Shown here in pieces: positions 21,285 through 32,733 of a stretch of DNA of 64,000 bases (within the stretch, counting starts at the first letter, position 1; the number at the start of each line of letters is the position of its first letter). The position numbers were made by a program, and so were the translations under genes. Source of the stretch: Phytoseiulus persimilis (taxonomy: Eukaryota; Arthropoda; Arachnida; Mesostigmata; Phytoseiidae). Location of the stretch: NCBI GenBank assembly GCA_037576195.1, contig CM075104.1, positions 25,870,211 to 25,934,210 on the forward strand, in the 5' to 3' direction. Below the pieces are notes generated by a model, which had not been told where the DNA came from, searched no databases, and saw nothing but the letters and a program-made list of their open reading frames with translations.

Positions 21285-21552
21285 CAGTGACCGAAATTAG
21301 GATAGAGCCACCCTATTTTTCGAATGATAAAGTGAGTGAACGGAGGCGGAGCTGTCAGAGGTGATGGCCATGGTTGACTACCGGGACAAAAAACATTATC
21401 CACAGGCAAGCGGGACCTGTCCAGCAGACGTAAGAAAAAAAAAGCAAAATTATCGGTTTTTGTTGCGAAATCAGGATAGAGCCACCCATGAAAATGATTC
21501 ATTCCACATGAAGGGACGCGGAAAAAGCTTCGTGAGGTGAATGATACGCTTT

Positions 21553-22626
21553 CTAATATGTCGTCGAACCTCCCTGTGCCTGAATGACGGCGAAAATTCT
21601 CCTCTGCATACTCTCGATGAGGTTGCGCACAAGATTTGCGTCAACAGACGCCCAGGTTGCTCTGATAGCGTCTTTGAGCTCCGGAACGCTTCTGAATAGG
21701 CGACCATCCTTGTAAACACGTCGCGCGATCACGCCCCAGAGGTTCTCGATGGGGTTCAAATCCGGACTGACCGCCGGCCACGGTAGTACATTGATTTCTT
21801 TCTGTCGAAACCACTCTTTCGTCGCTTTCGCCTTATGAATGGATGCGTTGTCTTGCTGGAAGACAATGTTCTCGTCACCTATCTCCTCGTAAAGTCGAAT
21901 AAGCTCGTCTTCCAAGATGTCCACGTAGTTCTTCGCCGTCATCTGGGTGGAAATCCAGGCTATCCGCGATTTGGCACTACTTCCAAAGGCCGCCCAGATC
22001 ATCACGCTGCCTCCGCCGAAGTTGCGGCTCATTCTTACGACCTTCTCTTGCCGAATATCAAGCCAATAATATTGGAGGCCGTCCGGACCATCTAAATTGA
22101 ATTTTTTTTCGTCACTGAACAGCACATTTTGCCATTCGGACGTCCAGCCCATGAACTGGCGAGCGAAATCCTAACTGGCTGTTTTGTGGTGAGGCTTCAA
22201 CGAGGGTTTCGCGCGGCGCTTGGGGTACACGAGATGCTCATCACTCGAGACAATTTGGTGCAGACGTCGAACCGTCACGGGGAGCCTGAGATCATCGCGT
22301 AGAGTTGACGCGACTCCCTTGCCGCTCCTTGCGTGACGCAGAATGAGCCGCTTTTTGGCCTCGGAGAGCTTCTTCTTCGTTCCGCCTACCCACTGCAAGG
22401 GAGTAGGACGGTCCCAGGTTGAAGAAATTGTCCACAACGCTTCTGGAACGTCCGACGAGCCTTGCAATAAGTCGATTGGAGAGCCCCTTTCTCTTGAGGA
22501 CAGAGATTTGAGCTCTTTCCTCACTTGAAAGACTTTCCCTCTACCAATCGTGGCGCGAGCGCTGTGATTCCTTCCGCGATTTTGTGATCGTTCCTTAATG
22601 GATTCAATACGGCAGAAGAACACCAA
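21553..22626 (-). pseudogene. Tc1 transposase, unit 2
   Basis: Catalytic part (21553-22152) is a 199-codon open frame with all three DDE positions. The N-terminal part (to 22626) is a separate open stretch, partly out of frame, and ends at the shared in-frame TAG just upstream of LDFARQF. An inactive gene. Confidence 0.87.
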
Positions 22627-22707
22627 CCGTGGTGGTTTCGACCGTCAGCAGTCGGATCGAGAAGTTTGCTGAGCTCTCGCGCAGTGAAAATGACGATGTT
22701 GGCTGTA

Positions 22708-23431
22708 GGGTGGCTCCACCTAATTTCGCACTCTAAAACGGATAATTCTGTTTTTCTTCTTTACATCTGCTGGACAGGTCGCACTTGCCTGTGGATCATG
22801 TTTGATTTCCCGGTAGTCATGCATAGCCCCCACCTCTAACAGTTCCGCCTCCATTTACTTACTTTTTAATTCGTAGAATAGGGTGGTTCTATCCTAATTA
22901 CGCACTCTAAAACGGATAATTCTGTTTTTCTCCTTTACATCTGCTGGACAGGTCGCACTTGCCTGTGGATCATGTTTGATTTCCCGGTAGTCATGCATAG
23001 CCCCCACCTCTAACAGTTCCGCCTCCATTTACTTACTTTTTCATTCGTAGAATAGGGTGGTTCTAGCCTAATTTCGCACTCTAAAACGGATAATTCTGTT
23101 TTTCTTCTTTACATCTGCTGGACAGTTCGCACTTGCCTGTGGATCATGTTTGATTTCCCGGTAGTCATGCATAGCCCCCACCTCTAACAGTTCCGCCTCC
23201 ATTTACTTACTTTTTCATTCGTAGAATGGGGTGGTTCTATCCTGATTTCGCACTCTAAAACGGATAATTCTGTTTTTCTTCTTTACATCTGCTGGACAGG
23301 TCGCACTTGCCTGTGGATCATGTTTGATCTCCCGGTAGTCATGCGTAGCCCCCACCTCTAACAGTTCCGCCTCCATTTACTTACTTTTTCATTCGTAGAA
23401 TAGGGTGGCTCTATCCTAACTTCGGTCACTG
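22708..23431. repeat. Four tandem copies of the Tc1 right terminal repeat, unit 2
   Basis: Same four-copy block as in unit 1, with a few substitutions, so the expansion predates the amplification. Confidence 0.88.
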
Positions 23432-23433
23432 TA

Positions 23434-26040
23434 TGTCCGTGGCGGCCTTCGTTGCGCGCTGTGCGGCATACTTGATATGCTCCACACCTGTTGCTCCTGA
23501 CTGAAACCTCACTCCTAGGTACCTTGCTGAGCTGGTTATAGTCACCGGGTGTCCCTCGACTAGGACCCGTAGGAGTCACTCCTCTCTTCCTCTTAGCAGC
23601 ATCACAGCCTCGGTTTTTCCTCATCCATGCCGATTTACTGTCCAGTGCGTCTTGTGTGCCGTCGTTGCGATTAAGTCTATGAACGAGGATGATTGTCCCC
23701 TGCTGAGGTTGGGGATTTCTCGGTCATTGATGATGAAGAGTCCGCTCCTTGCTACCATCTCCCCGAGCTCCCTTCCTCTGGTGTCTGTTTCCGTGCCGCC
23801 TCTGGTGGTCGAGTGTGCGTCAAAATCCCCGCCCACGAGGATTCATCCCCCGGTTCCAATGATGGTTTCTTCTACTCCTTGCAGGTATTCGATAAACTCG
23901 TCAGCGTCCCCATTCGGTGGACAATAGCCGCTGAAGAGATGTGTGTTTTCGTCTGACAACTCGATCCTCGTGAGTCCTCTTGACGAAAATCATTCTAAGA
24001 TTACCCGTCCGTTGTTTTTCAAGATAGCTGTATCTGCGGTGTCGTCCGAGATCCATCCTTGGTCTCGCTTCTCTTTCTGTTTCGATGTGTTTCTGTTTGC
24101 TTCGCTTATTCTGCATGTCTCAAACTCCTCTCCCCTAGCCATTTCTTATGGGATAGCGTCTGCAGCCCGGGAGCGATTCAGATTTATTTGAAGAACTCTG
24201 ATCATTCCGGGTCGTTGGTGGGTATCGCTCTTCCTTCCACCATGGTTTTCCAGTCTTCTTTGCTTGTTGTTGTTGTTCCTTCTCCGGATTTCTCGACTCG
24301 TGTCCTTTGCTACGGTTGCTCCGCTTGCTTTGCTCGGTCGTTCTGTCCATTTTTCTCGGGGTCACGCTCTTGTCTCGTTCGCTCCCGAAGCTTCTGTAGG
24401 ATCTCCCTGTAGTTAGGGCACGCTGATGAGTATTCCGAGTGGTCATTGGCCTTGCAGCTGGAGCACTTGACGTCTTCCACGTCGCATACCTTCCCTAGGT
24501 GTTCAGGCTTTCCACATTTGTAACACCTCCTTACGGTTAGAGTTGTCTCTCTGCAGGCGTTCGCTCTTTGTCCGACCCACTGGCATCGGAAGCAAACAGG
24601 CACGTCGAACCATTCCTTTTTTATGCAGTACATCAACCCGCTTCGTGTCTTGCCGATTTCCAAAATTCTCTCCGCGTCAGGCTTGGATAGTCTGACAAGG
24701 GCAGTCCACTCTCCTCTAGTTCCGTCTCTGATCGTTTCCACTCGGACGTACCCTGGGTCCTCCCTTCCCAGTACCTTGCGGATTTCCGTTTCGATTTCTC
24801 CCGTACGAGAGAGAATGATTGTTGAGCTCAGTGGCGGTCCTCGGACCTCTGTGTTGAACTCTCTTGTCCTCCGTTCTTCCTTTCTTTGACTCGAAGTTTC
24901 AGCTTGCCGTTTTCCATGTCCTTAACGCTGTTGATCTCTTTTCCTGGCTCCTTTTAGTCGAATTTGCTACGAAGGCTTTTGAAGACCTTTGCCAAACCTT
25001 TGCCCCGTTTGCCTCCTCCAGAATGGAGACTTGATTGTGTCCTCGCTGCGGCTTCCCGGTTGGTTTCGGTCCTCTTTTCGCTTCCTCGCGTTTTGGTTGA
25101 AATCTCCGCCCCCGAGTTCACCTCACCAGCGATCCTACAGGCTTCAGCAGCTCTTCGATACTTCTCGGCGTCAGCGTTGCTCGGCAACTCAATCAGCGTT
25201 CTCTCTCCTTCCTCATGTGGAATGTTCTTGACTTTCTCTGCGATTTTCTGAAATACTTCCGCAACGTCTATGAGGTTGGGCTCCTTCTTCATTTTCGCGA
25301 CGATTAGTGTGATCTCCTCCGCTGTCGGATATGCCTCTCCGTGTCTGGGAAGGGTCGGGGAAAGGAGCGCGACTGTGGTTGCCGCCTCTCCATCCTTAAA
25401 TCCGTCAACTCCTTTGACTGCCGGGAAAAATCTTGATAGTTGCTGAATGGCGTTTTTCGTTCGCTCGTCGATGCTCCCATTGCTGTTGATGAGGATCCTG
25501 CATTTCCTATTGCCAACTATCCCTACTTTGGCGGGCGTGACTTTCTCCAAGGCTTGTTTTGACTACGGTTTCTCGGCCACTTCTGCCATTTCTTCTGAGT
25601 TCTTCAGTTTCTGAAGCTCCTCCTTGATCTGCTCAGCCTGTTCCTCCTCGAGTTTCTTCTTCCCTTCACTCTTGGTTGCTTCCATCGTCAGCTTATCTTT
25701 CATCAGGACGAGTATCTCTCTTTCCAACCTATCCGTCGCGCGCACAAGTTCCCTTGTAAGAGTCTTTACCACCTTTGCAGTGTTTTGGACCTCAAGGCTC
25801 TTGATTTTCACCACCTTCAGTCGGATGCCCTCGATTCTCCTTGATACTTATTTCTCCAGATCAATTCTCCGACTCCTCTTCTCGATTTCTTCCCTCTCTG
25901 GAGATTGTTGTCTCGTTTTCTTCCCTCTCGCCTAGATCAGGGTGTCCGCACCGCTTGGTGTCGTTTCCCCAGCCCTTTCAACTCTAATCGTTGATCCTGG
26001 TGCGGTGTTCTTCTCGGGTGGTTCTGTTGCGGAGCTCACG
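23434..26040 (-). pseudogene. LINE-A endonuclease remnant and ORF1, unit 2
   Basis: Same arrangement as in unit 1. ORF1 is less disrupted here: 24954-25550 is one 198-codon frame and the zinc-knuckle part is 24310-24741. The coiled-coil part (25563-25814) ends at the shared TAG. The endonuclease part near 23621-23836 retains GGDFDAHSTTRGG and SSFIDLIATT, and the RT core is deleted at the same point. Confidence 0.78.
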
Positions 26041-26585
26041 ACTCCGCTGCGAGAGCTGACCAAGAAGAGCAATAGATTCATGTGGATGGAATCGCATTCA
26101 GGGAGAACAAGAAGCGACTTGCGGGCTGCCCACCGATGGCTTACTATGACGTCGACAAAGCAGTTGTGGTGCAGACGGACAGTTCAGACCAGGGCGTGAG
26201 AGCGGTGCTGCTCCAGGAGGGAAAGCCGGTCTGTTGACACTCACACGCTCTGTCGGAGGCAGAAGAGGGATACGTTGCGATGGGAACAGAGATGTTGGCT
26301 ATTGTGTCGTGCTGCTTGCGCTGGGACCATGTACTCTATGGCAAGAGGGACGTGACCATCGAGACTGATCATAAACCATTGGTTCGGATTTTTGAGAAAT
26401 CGTTGGAAGCCTGTCCTAGACGTTTGCAGCGTATGAGATTGAAACTGCAGTGATTCGATCTCAAGGTCAAATACATTCCCGGTTCTTCAAACTTTTCATC
26501 GAATCCAGTACTCGAGGACATCATACCGCGCAAGACCGTGAATGTGCTGGGCTCATAAGAGCAATGCGGCAAGGCTCATCCATAG
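26041..26585 (+). mobile_element. Gypsy-B: RNase H fossil piece, unit 2
   Basis: Counterpart of 10090-10635, same parts and orientation. Broken. The following 26586-26742 holds nothing recognised, then the shorter G tract (26759-26768). Confidence 0.78.
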
Positions 26586-26768
26586 AAAAAAAAACAGGAA
26601 CGGTTCATCCACGGGCTGAACCGGGGCGCAGAAATGCGAACAACCTAGCGTCAAGCCGGGATACAGACAAAATTCGTCGATAAATGAATTGGAAAGTACG
26701 GTGGATTGGTTTTGAAACACCTACAGAAAAACGAGACGACGATTTTTTTTCGGGGGATGGGGGGGGGG

Positions 26769-27311
26769 TGACCCAACCCCTCGAAAGGGAGGCTTCCGCC
26801 CAAAGCCCCCCTCAATTTGTTTTCGACAGTTCTATCTTCAGTGCTCCGGAATGCCTCTCGAGGAATGATATCGATGCATGTTCGGCCACGTGGAGTCAAT
26901 ATCTCAGGATCGGTTATTATTTCAAGATTTTCAAATTGATTTCGCATAAATTCGATATTTTTTTTCTTTTTGCGGGGTTCTTTCAGGTTCCAATTGAAAT
27001 CACCGCATAGAATCAGTGAAGTTCTCTGGTTTTGTATACCAGGAGACAGAACATGGTCATATTTCAGCAGGAACTCTTCAATGAGTTCGAACGATGTTCT
27101 CGGATTTATGTATTAGTTGGTTACGTAGGAGTATTTTACAGGCACGAATGTCACCAGGATCTTCATCAATGAGATCTGGTGCAATTGTGGGAGTTGCTTG
27201 CGTAGGTGCTCCTCTGCGTTCGTGAATAGCAGCTCCACCTGTCGACCACGGGGTCAACCGTGGACCCCCTGAGCGACTTCGTCGAAGTTTATGGACTGCC
27301 GTGCCCCAGTG
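26769..27311 (-). pseudogene. LINE-B endonuclease fragment, unit 2
   Basis: Counterpart of 10831-11377, with the same GDFN motif and the same left edge at the G tract. Its right edge runs into the minisatellite block. Confidence 0.63.
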
Positions 27312-28330
27312 GGTCGATCACCGACCATCGATTTCTTGGAGCGATTCCGGGACCAATCCGACCTTCACTTCTCAAGTCTGGAGGAGCGATTCCGGGACCA
27401 ATCCGACCTTCACTTTTCAAGTCTGGAGGAGTGATTCCGGGACCGATCTGACCATCACTCTCCCAAGTCTGGAGAGGTGATTCCGGGACTAGACATCATT
27501 TTCCGTAGTACGGCAACAAAATTTCCGTACCACCCGGTACAGAAATTAATTCTTCGTACCCTGGGTCCGAGGATCCTCACTACTTATGATCGGCTTCGTC
27601 CGTCAGTTTGTCCGAATTCCTCCTGGAATACATGGGGGTGATTCCGGCAACAATCTGAGCATACTTTTCTGAGTCTGGAGGAGTGATTCCGGAACCAATT
27701 TGAGCATACTTTTCTGAGTCTGGTGGGTTTATTCCAGGACGCGTATGACAATATCTTGCTGAGTCTGGAGGAGTGATTCCGGCACCAATCTGGCCATTAC
27801 TTTCCATGTCTGAAGGGGTGATTCCGGGATCAATCTGACCTTCACATTTCAAGTCTGGAGGGGTGATTCCGGGACCGCTCTCACCATTATCGGTAGCCGT
27901 GGAGCCGATCTTGCAGCCATTACTTTCCGGGGTCTAAGGGGCGATTCCGGCACCAATCTGACCATTAATTCCCAAGTCTGGAGGGGTGATTTCGGGACCG
28001 ATCTGACCATTGCTTTCCAAGTCTGGAGAGTTGATTCCGGGATCAATCTGACCATTACTTTCCAAGTCTTTTTTTTTTTTCTTTTGCGGGGACCAGGATT
28101 AAAAATGCGTGATGCAGACCGAGCCACAGCCCCGCTCGGTACTGTGGGAGTCGCATACCCACTAAAAACCTAGTGTCTCTCCAACCTTCACTTTTCGGGT
28201 GAAGGTCCGCCACCCATGGCCGGAACTGCGTTGGCATAACTTCGTTTACTTTCCAAGTCTGGAGGAGGGATTCCGGGACCATTCCGACCTTCACTTTTCA
28301 AGTCTGGAGGTGTGATTCCGGAACCGACAA
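27312..28330. repeat. ~45 bp minisatellite block, unit 2
   Basis: About 14 monomers of ~45 bp, consensus near GATTCCGGGACCAATCTGAC plus TTCACTTTTCAAGTCTGGAG, in two runs: ~27341-27485 (three monomers) and ~27640-28330 (about eleven, one interrupted). Between them lies a non-repetitive 150 bp that resembles the SENP distal flank (GGCTTCGTCCGTCAGTTTGTCC). A LINE 3' end is inserted at 28070-28245. Because the period is a multiple of three, several frames stay open, which explains the ~90-codon ORF here. Confidence 0.88.
28070..28245 (-). mobile_element. LINE-C 3' end inserted in the minisatellite, unit 2
   Basis: 176 bp ending in a poly-A run (poly-T on the plus strand) with TTTTTAGTGGGTATGCGACT near its centre. 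Flanked by a perfect 15 bp target duplication TTACTTTCCAAGTCT (28055-28069 and 28246-28260), itself part of a monomer. It looks like a severely 5'-truncated LINE or a LINE-derived SINE. Parent not identified. Confidence 0.75.
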
Positions 28331-29583
28331 TACTTTAACTACCATCACTTCATTGTCATTGACCTATGACGAGACACGGAGATTCACCACATGAAATTCA
28401 ACTCGAATTCAAATTTCCCTCGCTCCGGAAAGAATCTTAAAGGCCTCCCGCTGCGATTTTTTCGTTCCCATTTTTTCGTTCCACTCCCAGTTACACCCCA
28501 GTAAACACGCCCGAAGAAAAGCGCATTTCTGCGCTAAAAGAGAGGATGCTGGAAAACTTCAAATCGATCAAAGAGGAGCTGAGGGTCAACGACAGCCTCA
28601 TATTCGTAGGTCAGGCCTGTTTCATTCCGAAGAGGAGGAATGATGTAGGAATACACCTCAGAAAGACGGAGTCTCGCCCGCGCAGAAGTTTCTGCGTGGA
28701 ATCACTCGGTCAATGTTACCAGCGCCGAACGAAACATTACGACCGCGGATCCCGGATCAGATGGAGAGTCAAATGGCGAGACGACGACAAGCCAGAAGGA
28801 ACAGCATGACCGCGGCGTATCGAACCTACCATCACTCCATGTCGGGAACAGGGTGCGAATGCAGCTAATCGGGTTCGCGAAGAAGTGGGAGGTCTCCACA
28901 GTATTCGAGCATTCCAGAACGCATGAGGTGCGTCAGGAGAACGGTGAAAATGTTGCCAGGAACCGAAGACAGTTGAGACGAGCACCGTCGCAGAAAGAGG
29001 CGACGAGGACGGAGGATGCGGGCCAGATCCCGCAGCCCGGAAAAATGTTGTTCCCGAAAGTTCCGTCCCCCGAAATCAAGAGGAGACACACGATGCGAGA
29101 AAAGCAGGAAGAAACAGCGAGCGAGTCCAGGAAAAGAATATGGAGATCGCCGGTATCGAGCGGACCAGAAAAGCGACAGAAAGACAGAGCAACAACAGAG
29201 GATGCTCCGACAACGAGAAGTGGAAGAGCAATAGTACGACCAACAAGATTTGGTTACTGAGTGAGGCATTGTACATATGGAGCTGAGGGGGCAGGAAGAA
29301 TCAGCACGGTTTGACGTATGCCTACGTCAACACAACTGAATCTCGGTCACATAATTTAGAGGGTCGTATTTGAAGTCTTGAAGATCACAGGAACAATTGT
29401 GGAATGATTTTAATAATACTGTATGAAAAAGTGAGAACAGTTGAAAGCACGGAGATGTCGGTAGATCGCCGTTTGGCGCCCCATCGCGCCCTCCCCTTCA
29501 TCGTCGAAGGGGAGTCTGCTAGCTGTCAATGATAAACAGTTCAGTTGTATATCACAATCACCGGGACGGAGAATAATATACTT
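28331..29583 (+). mobile_element. Gypsy-B: pre-integrase, integrase-end and terminal pieces, unit 2
   Basis: 28331-28533 is unassigned (with a short ATTTTTTCGTTCC duplication). From ~28534 it matches unit 1 from 12606: pre-integrase region, integrase C-terminal tail (to ~29260) and terminal non-coding part to ~29583. Broken. It retains ~85 bp near the end that unit 1 lacks. Confidence 0.73.
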
Positions 29584-29748
29584 GAGAGCTCCCTTTCAAG
29601 ATTGGTCCCGGATCACCCCCATATCTTCCAGAAAAGTGCGGACAAACTGACAAACTTACAGACGAAGCCGATGATAGTACGGATTTAGTATCCTTCCAGT
29701 TACAGACTAAAAAACGGTGCAGATAGTTCTAGGTTGAGAAAAGGGAGC

Positions 29749-29754
29749 TTTATT
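29749..29754 (-). terminator. Polyadenylation signal of SENP-D
   Basis: AATAAA on the minus strand in the shared context. Confidence 0.6.
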
Positions 29755-30281
29755 GATGGACCCAGTAGGTGTTCCAGAACAAGGGGAAACTTGGTCGCTC
29801 CGATCATCCATGGAGGAACATTTCACACAGAGGCTCACAATGAACGAATTTGATGACCGTGTTTTCCTGAGGAGATGTCCCGTCAGATCATTAGCTTGAA
29901 ATCGACAGTTTTCAGTACTGCTGAGACAAGCATGTAGGAACGAAACTCAACTCGGCGCTACAGTTCGCGAAGCTCCGCTTTGAGAAGGATTTCCAGGGCA
30001 GTTGACTCTCGGACGGTGTCTACGCGTTCAACTCTCTGAGTGGCGGGACACACAACTCTGCTGATGCTGCTGGGATCTGTGGAAATTAAAGGTGTGAGTC
30101 TCGAAGCATATGATAGCTGCCGGAGGGCTCGAGCGGGCTGACGAGTTCGCCTGGGCCATTGCCGATCAGTGCATAGAAGAGTGCGTTAGGTGAATGAGCG
30201 TGCATAAGAACCACAAATAAACCAAAAATGAAAACATCTTACCTCCCGAGGGATTGGGCAAGGAGATGCAACTGGGGACCT

Positions 30282-31118
30282 TCAACAGTGCCAGACGTTG
30301 CCATAGCCTGTCCCGAGCATCTTGCCGTGAGCTATTTCAAACAGCATTCGCTGTCTGAAATAGAGCATGTCGCTCTGGCTGAAGTTCACCTCGAGATCCC
30401 GTGCGGCATAATCGGCGAACTTCAGGGCGAACACACCGCAGTCGAAGTTGTTCGTCTGACGCGGTATGTTCTCCACCGTTTCCAACGACCAGCCCTCGGT
30501 CTCGAAGCGGCAGTCCTTCCTGGTCTGCATCTCCTGCACAAGATATTCCAGCAGACCCCGGAGGCACCGGTCGTTCCTACCTCCGAGGGAGTCCAGATAA
30601 CGGATCTGCTTGCCTCGGAAGTCGATAACGGCCATGCACCAGTGACCTGGCAAGTGGACCGGGACCAGGAGCAGGTGGTGGTCGAATATGTCCACGTCCT
30701 TGGTCCACCGTTGCACCGCACTGTATCCCGCCGTTGCGTAGCGTTCGTGAAAGAAGCTGTTGAACGCGTATACCCTCCGCAGCTTCTTGTGCTGACCGTG
30801 CGCCACGATCAGGCTCAGGTATGCGTTGACGATTGAGTCGTTCAGCCAACAGCGTCCACCGAGTGTCTCCAAGTCCGAGACGCGAACTCGCTGCCTCGAG
30901 ATGGAGACCACAACCTCGTTCCTAGGTCTTCTGAGGATCGCGTCGGTGAAGCTCATCATCTCGTCGTCGATGGGAGGAGCTTGTGGAGTTTGGAGGACGT
31001 CGTCGTCCTTCCTCGATCTCTTCCGAGATCCTCCCAGCCCCCGAGAACTCCTCTGACGTTTGCTTCCAGCCGCCACGATGGCGGAGAAGTCGGGTTTCCC
31101 TCCAGTGGAATTCATCAT
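30282..31118 (-). CDS. SENP1/2-like SUMO protease, copy D
   Basis: Full length, 278 codons, triad and Trp160 intact. It differs from copy A by G102S and Y124H. Position 124 lies in the FNSFFY motif, which is well conserved in SENP1/2. The same two changes occur in copy F, but not together in B or G. 3' UTR intron 30077-30242. Confidence 0.89.
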   Translation of the reverse strand: MMNSTGGKPDFSAIVAAGSKRQRSSRGLGGSRKRSRKDDDVLQTPQAPPIDDEMMSFTDAILRRPRNEVVVSISRQRVRVSDLETLGGRCWLNDSIVNAYLSLIVAHGQHKKLRRVYAFNSFFHERYATAGYSAVQRWTKDVDIFDHHLLLVPVHLPGHWCMAVIDFRGKQIRYLDSLGGRNDRCLRGLLEYLVQEMQTRKDCRFETEGWSLETVENIPRQTNNFDCGVFALKFADYAARDLEVNFSQSDMLYFRQRMLFEIAHGKMLGTGYGNVWHC

Positions 31119-32733
31119 CGAATGTGTAACAGAGAACTTCGGTCGCCAAACGAACACACGGGCACTCTGCGAGGGAGTGAATCAGAATGACTCTGAAGCT
31201 CTTATGAATGATTCCGTTTAGAACCCTTTCTGTAAGAAAAATGTGGCGAGAGGTCGCTCGGTGGGGTAACTCGTAGCACCGGAGAACCACCCTCCTGATA
31301 AGGGTTCTGAAACGAGAGTCGGAACCTGTTTTCGCGCACCGCAGAGACATCCCGACTTGTGGTGAAGAGCTTACTCACGGGGAGGTTCGGAGAACGCTCT
31401 TCTGCTTCGAGAGTGCTGTTTGTGCTCCGAACGAGGATGGTTGCGGTTGCCTTCTCGCTGGACCGAAGTATCGCAGATAGTGTTCCGAGCCGTGGGGCAC
31501 AAAGTACGATGCTCAGGGGGCGCGGAGAGACCCGCGAGCATCCCATTGACCGTTCATCGCATTTTCTTGAGGAAGACTACTGAAGGAATCGCTTATGGGA
31601 TGTCGTTGTTCTTCCCTACAGAGAGTTCCCTCATCTTGAGTAAGCTGTGTGGCGTCCGAGTCACAACAAAGGGTCGCGAAGAGTCTGCTGCCGAGGAAGT
31701 GATATAATAACGCGGTCCCCTGCCATCAACGACGAGCATGGCTGAATCCGACAGCATCACCCATTCCTCCCGCAGATGGGGATACGGATAAAGACCTGAT
31801 ATTCATTTCAGCCAGATCCGTCTCGGGCCCACCAAGAGCGTGTGAGGAACGTACGATGAAGTCATGGAAGGAATAATGCCCCATCACGGCCCAGCTCACG
31901 GCAGGGCTATTGTGCTCGACGGATGACTTCAACCCCACCTCATTCGGTGTGGTTTGAGAGTTACGAATGGAAGGAAGAGAGAATGAATATCTGGAAGAGA
32001 GCTTCTCCCTCCGAAACGCATTGGTGGAAGACCCGTTAGTGAATCCAGAGCTGTGCACAAAGTGGCCTCAGCGGTTCTCTCGTCGAGCACGTGGACACCG
32101 ATCTCACTTTGTAGACATGACGACGCTCTCCCCAAGCGGACTAAGACGTACTCCTGAGAGCAATGGGTCGGCAGTCGTTCCTAGATATCTGTAAGAGTTC
32201 AGTCCCTCCTCCGAGAATCCGTCAGAAGTCTTCGTTCACCATCCATAGTAGAAGACCTCTAGTGAAAAGCGGGTGTCTCTCGTCGATTCAGATAACTCTT
32301 GATAGGCAAAGCGTTCCTCGGAATGCAACATTGCCCTGAGCATCGTACTTTGTGCCCCACGGCTCGGAACACTATCTGCAATACTTCGGTCCAGCGAGAA
32401 GGCAACCGCAACCATCCTCGTTCGGAACACAAACAGCACTCTTGAACCAGAATAGCGTTCTCCGAACCTTCCCGTGAGCAAGCTCTTCACCACAAGTCGG
32501 AATGTTTCTGCGGTGCGCGAAAACAGGTTCCGACTCTCGTTTCAGAACTCTTATCAGGAGGGGGGTTCTCCGGTGCTTCGAGTTACCCCACCGAGCGACC
32601 TCTCGCCACATTTTTCTTACAGAAAGGGTTCAAAACGGAATCATTCATAAGAGCTTCAGAGTCATTCTGATTCACTCCCTCGCAGAGTGTGCGTGTGTTC
32701 GTTTGGCGACCGAAGTTCTCTGTTACACATTCG
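31119..32733. promoter_or_regulatory. Shared intergenic region between SENP-D and SENP-E
   Basis: Same as 15124-16738 with few substitutions; the candidate divergent promoter region of this pair. Confidence 0.48.
31202..31546 (-). CDS. Upstream ORF before SENP-D (uncertain)
   Basis: Same 114-codon frame as upstream of SENP-B, apparently identical. Confidence 0.22.
   Translation of the reverse strand: MGCSRVSPRPLSIVLCAPRLGTLSAILRSSEKATATILVRSTNSTLEAEERSPNLPVSKLFTTSRDVSAVRENRFRLSFQNPYQEGGSPVLRVTPPSDLSPHFSYRKGSKRNHS

Larger units (their letters stand above)
21285..23431 (-). mobile_element. Tc1 transposon, unit 2
   Basis: Same insertion as in unit 1, with TA at both edges, a single left terminal repeat (21285-21487) and four right copies (22708-23431). 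Length 2,147 bp. Confidence 0.92.
15961..31955. repeat. Ampliconic unit 2 (15,995 bp)
   Basis: Tandem copy of unit 1 by direct comparison. It differs mainly at 27312-28533, where a minisatellite block stands in place of the Tc1/gypsy-B patchwork of unit 1. It also retains ~85 bp near 29510-29585 that unit 1 lacks near 13590. It carries SENP-C (+) and SENP-D (-). Confidence 0.93.

Noticed and set aside
27580-27852. Repeat protein with 15-residue period (ITPPDSEKYA-type) coded by the minisatellite
   Set aside because: The 45 bp period keeps several frames open at once on both strands; no start context, partner exon or constraint is visible.
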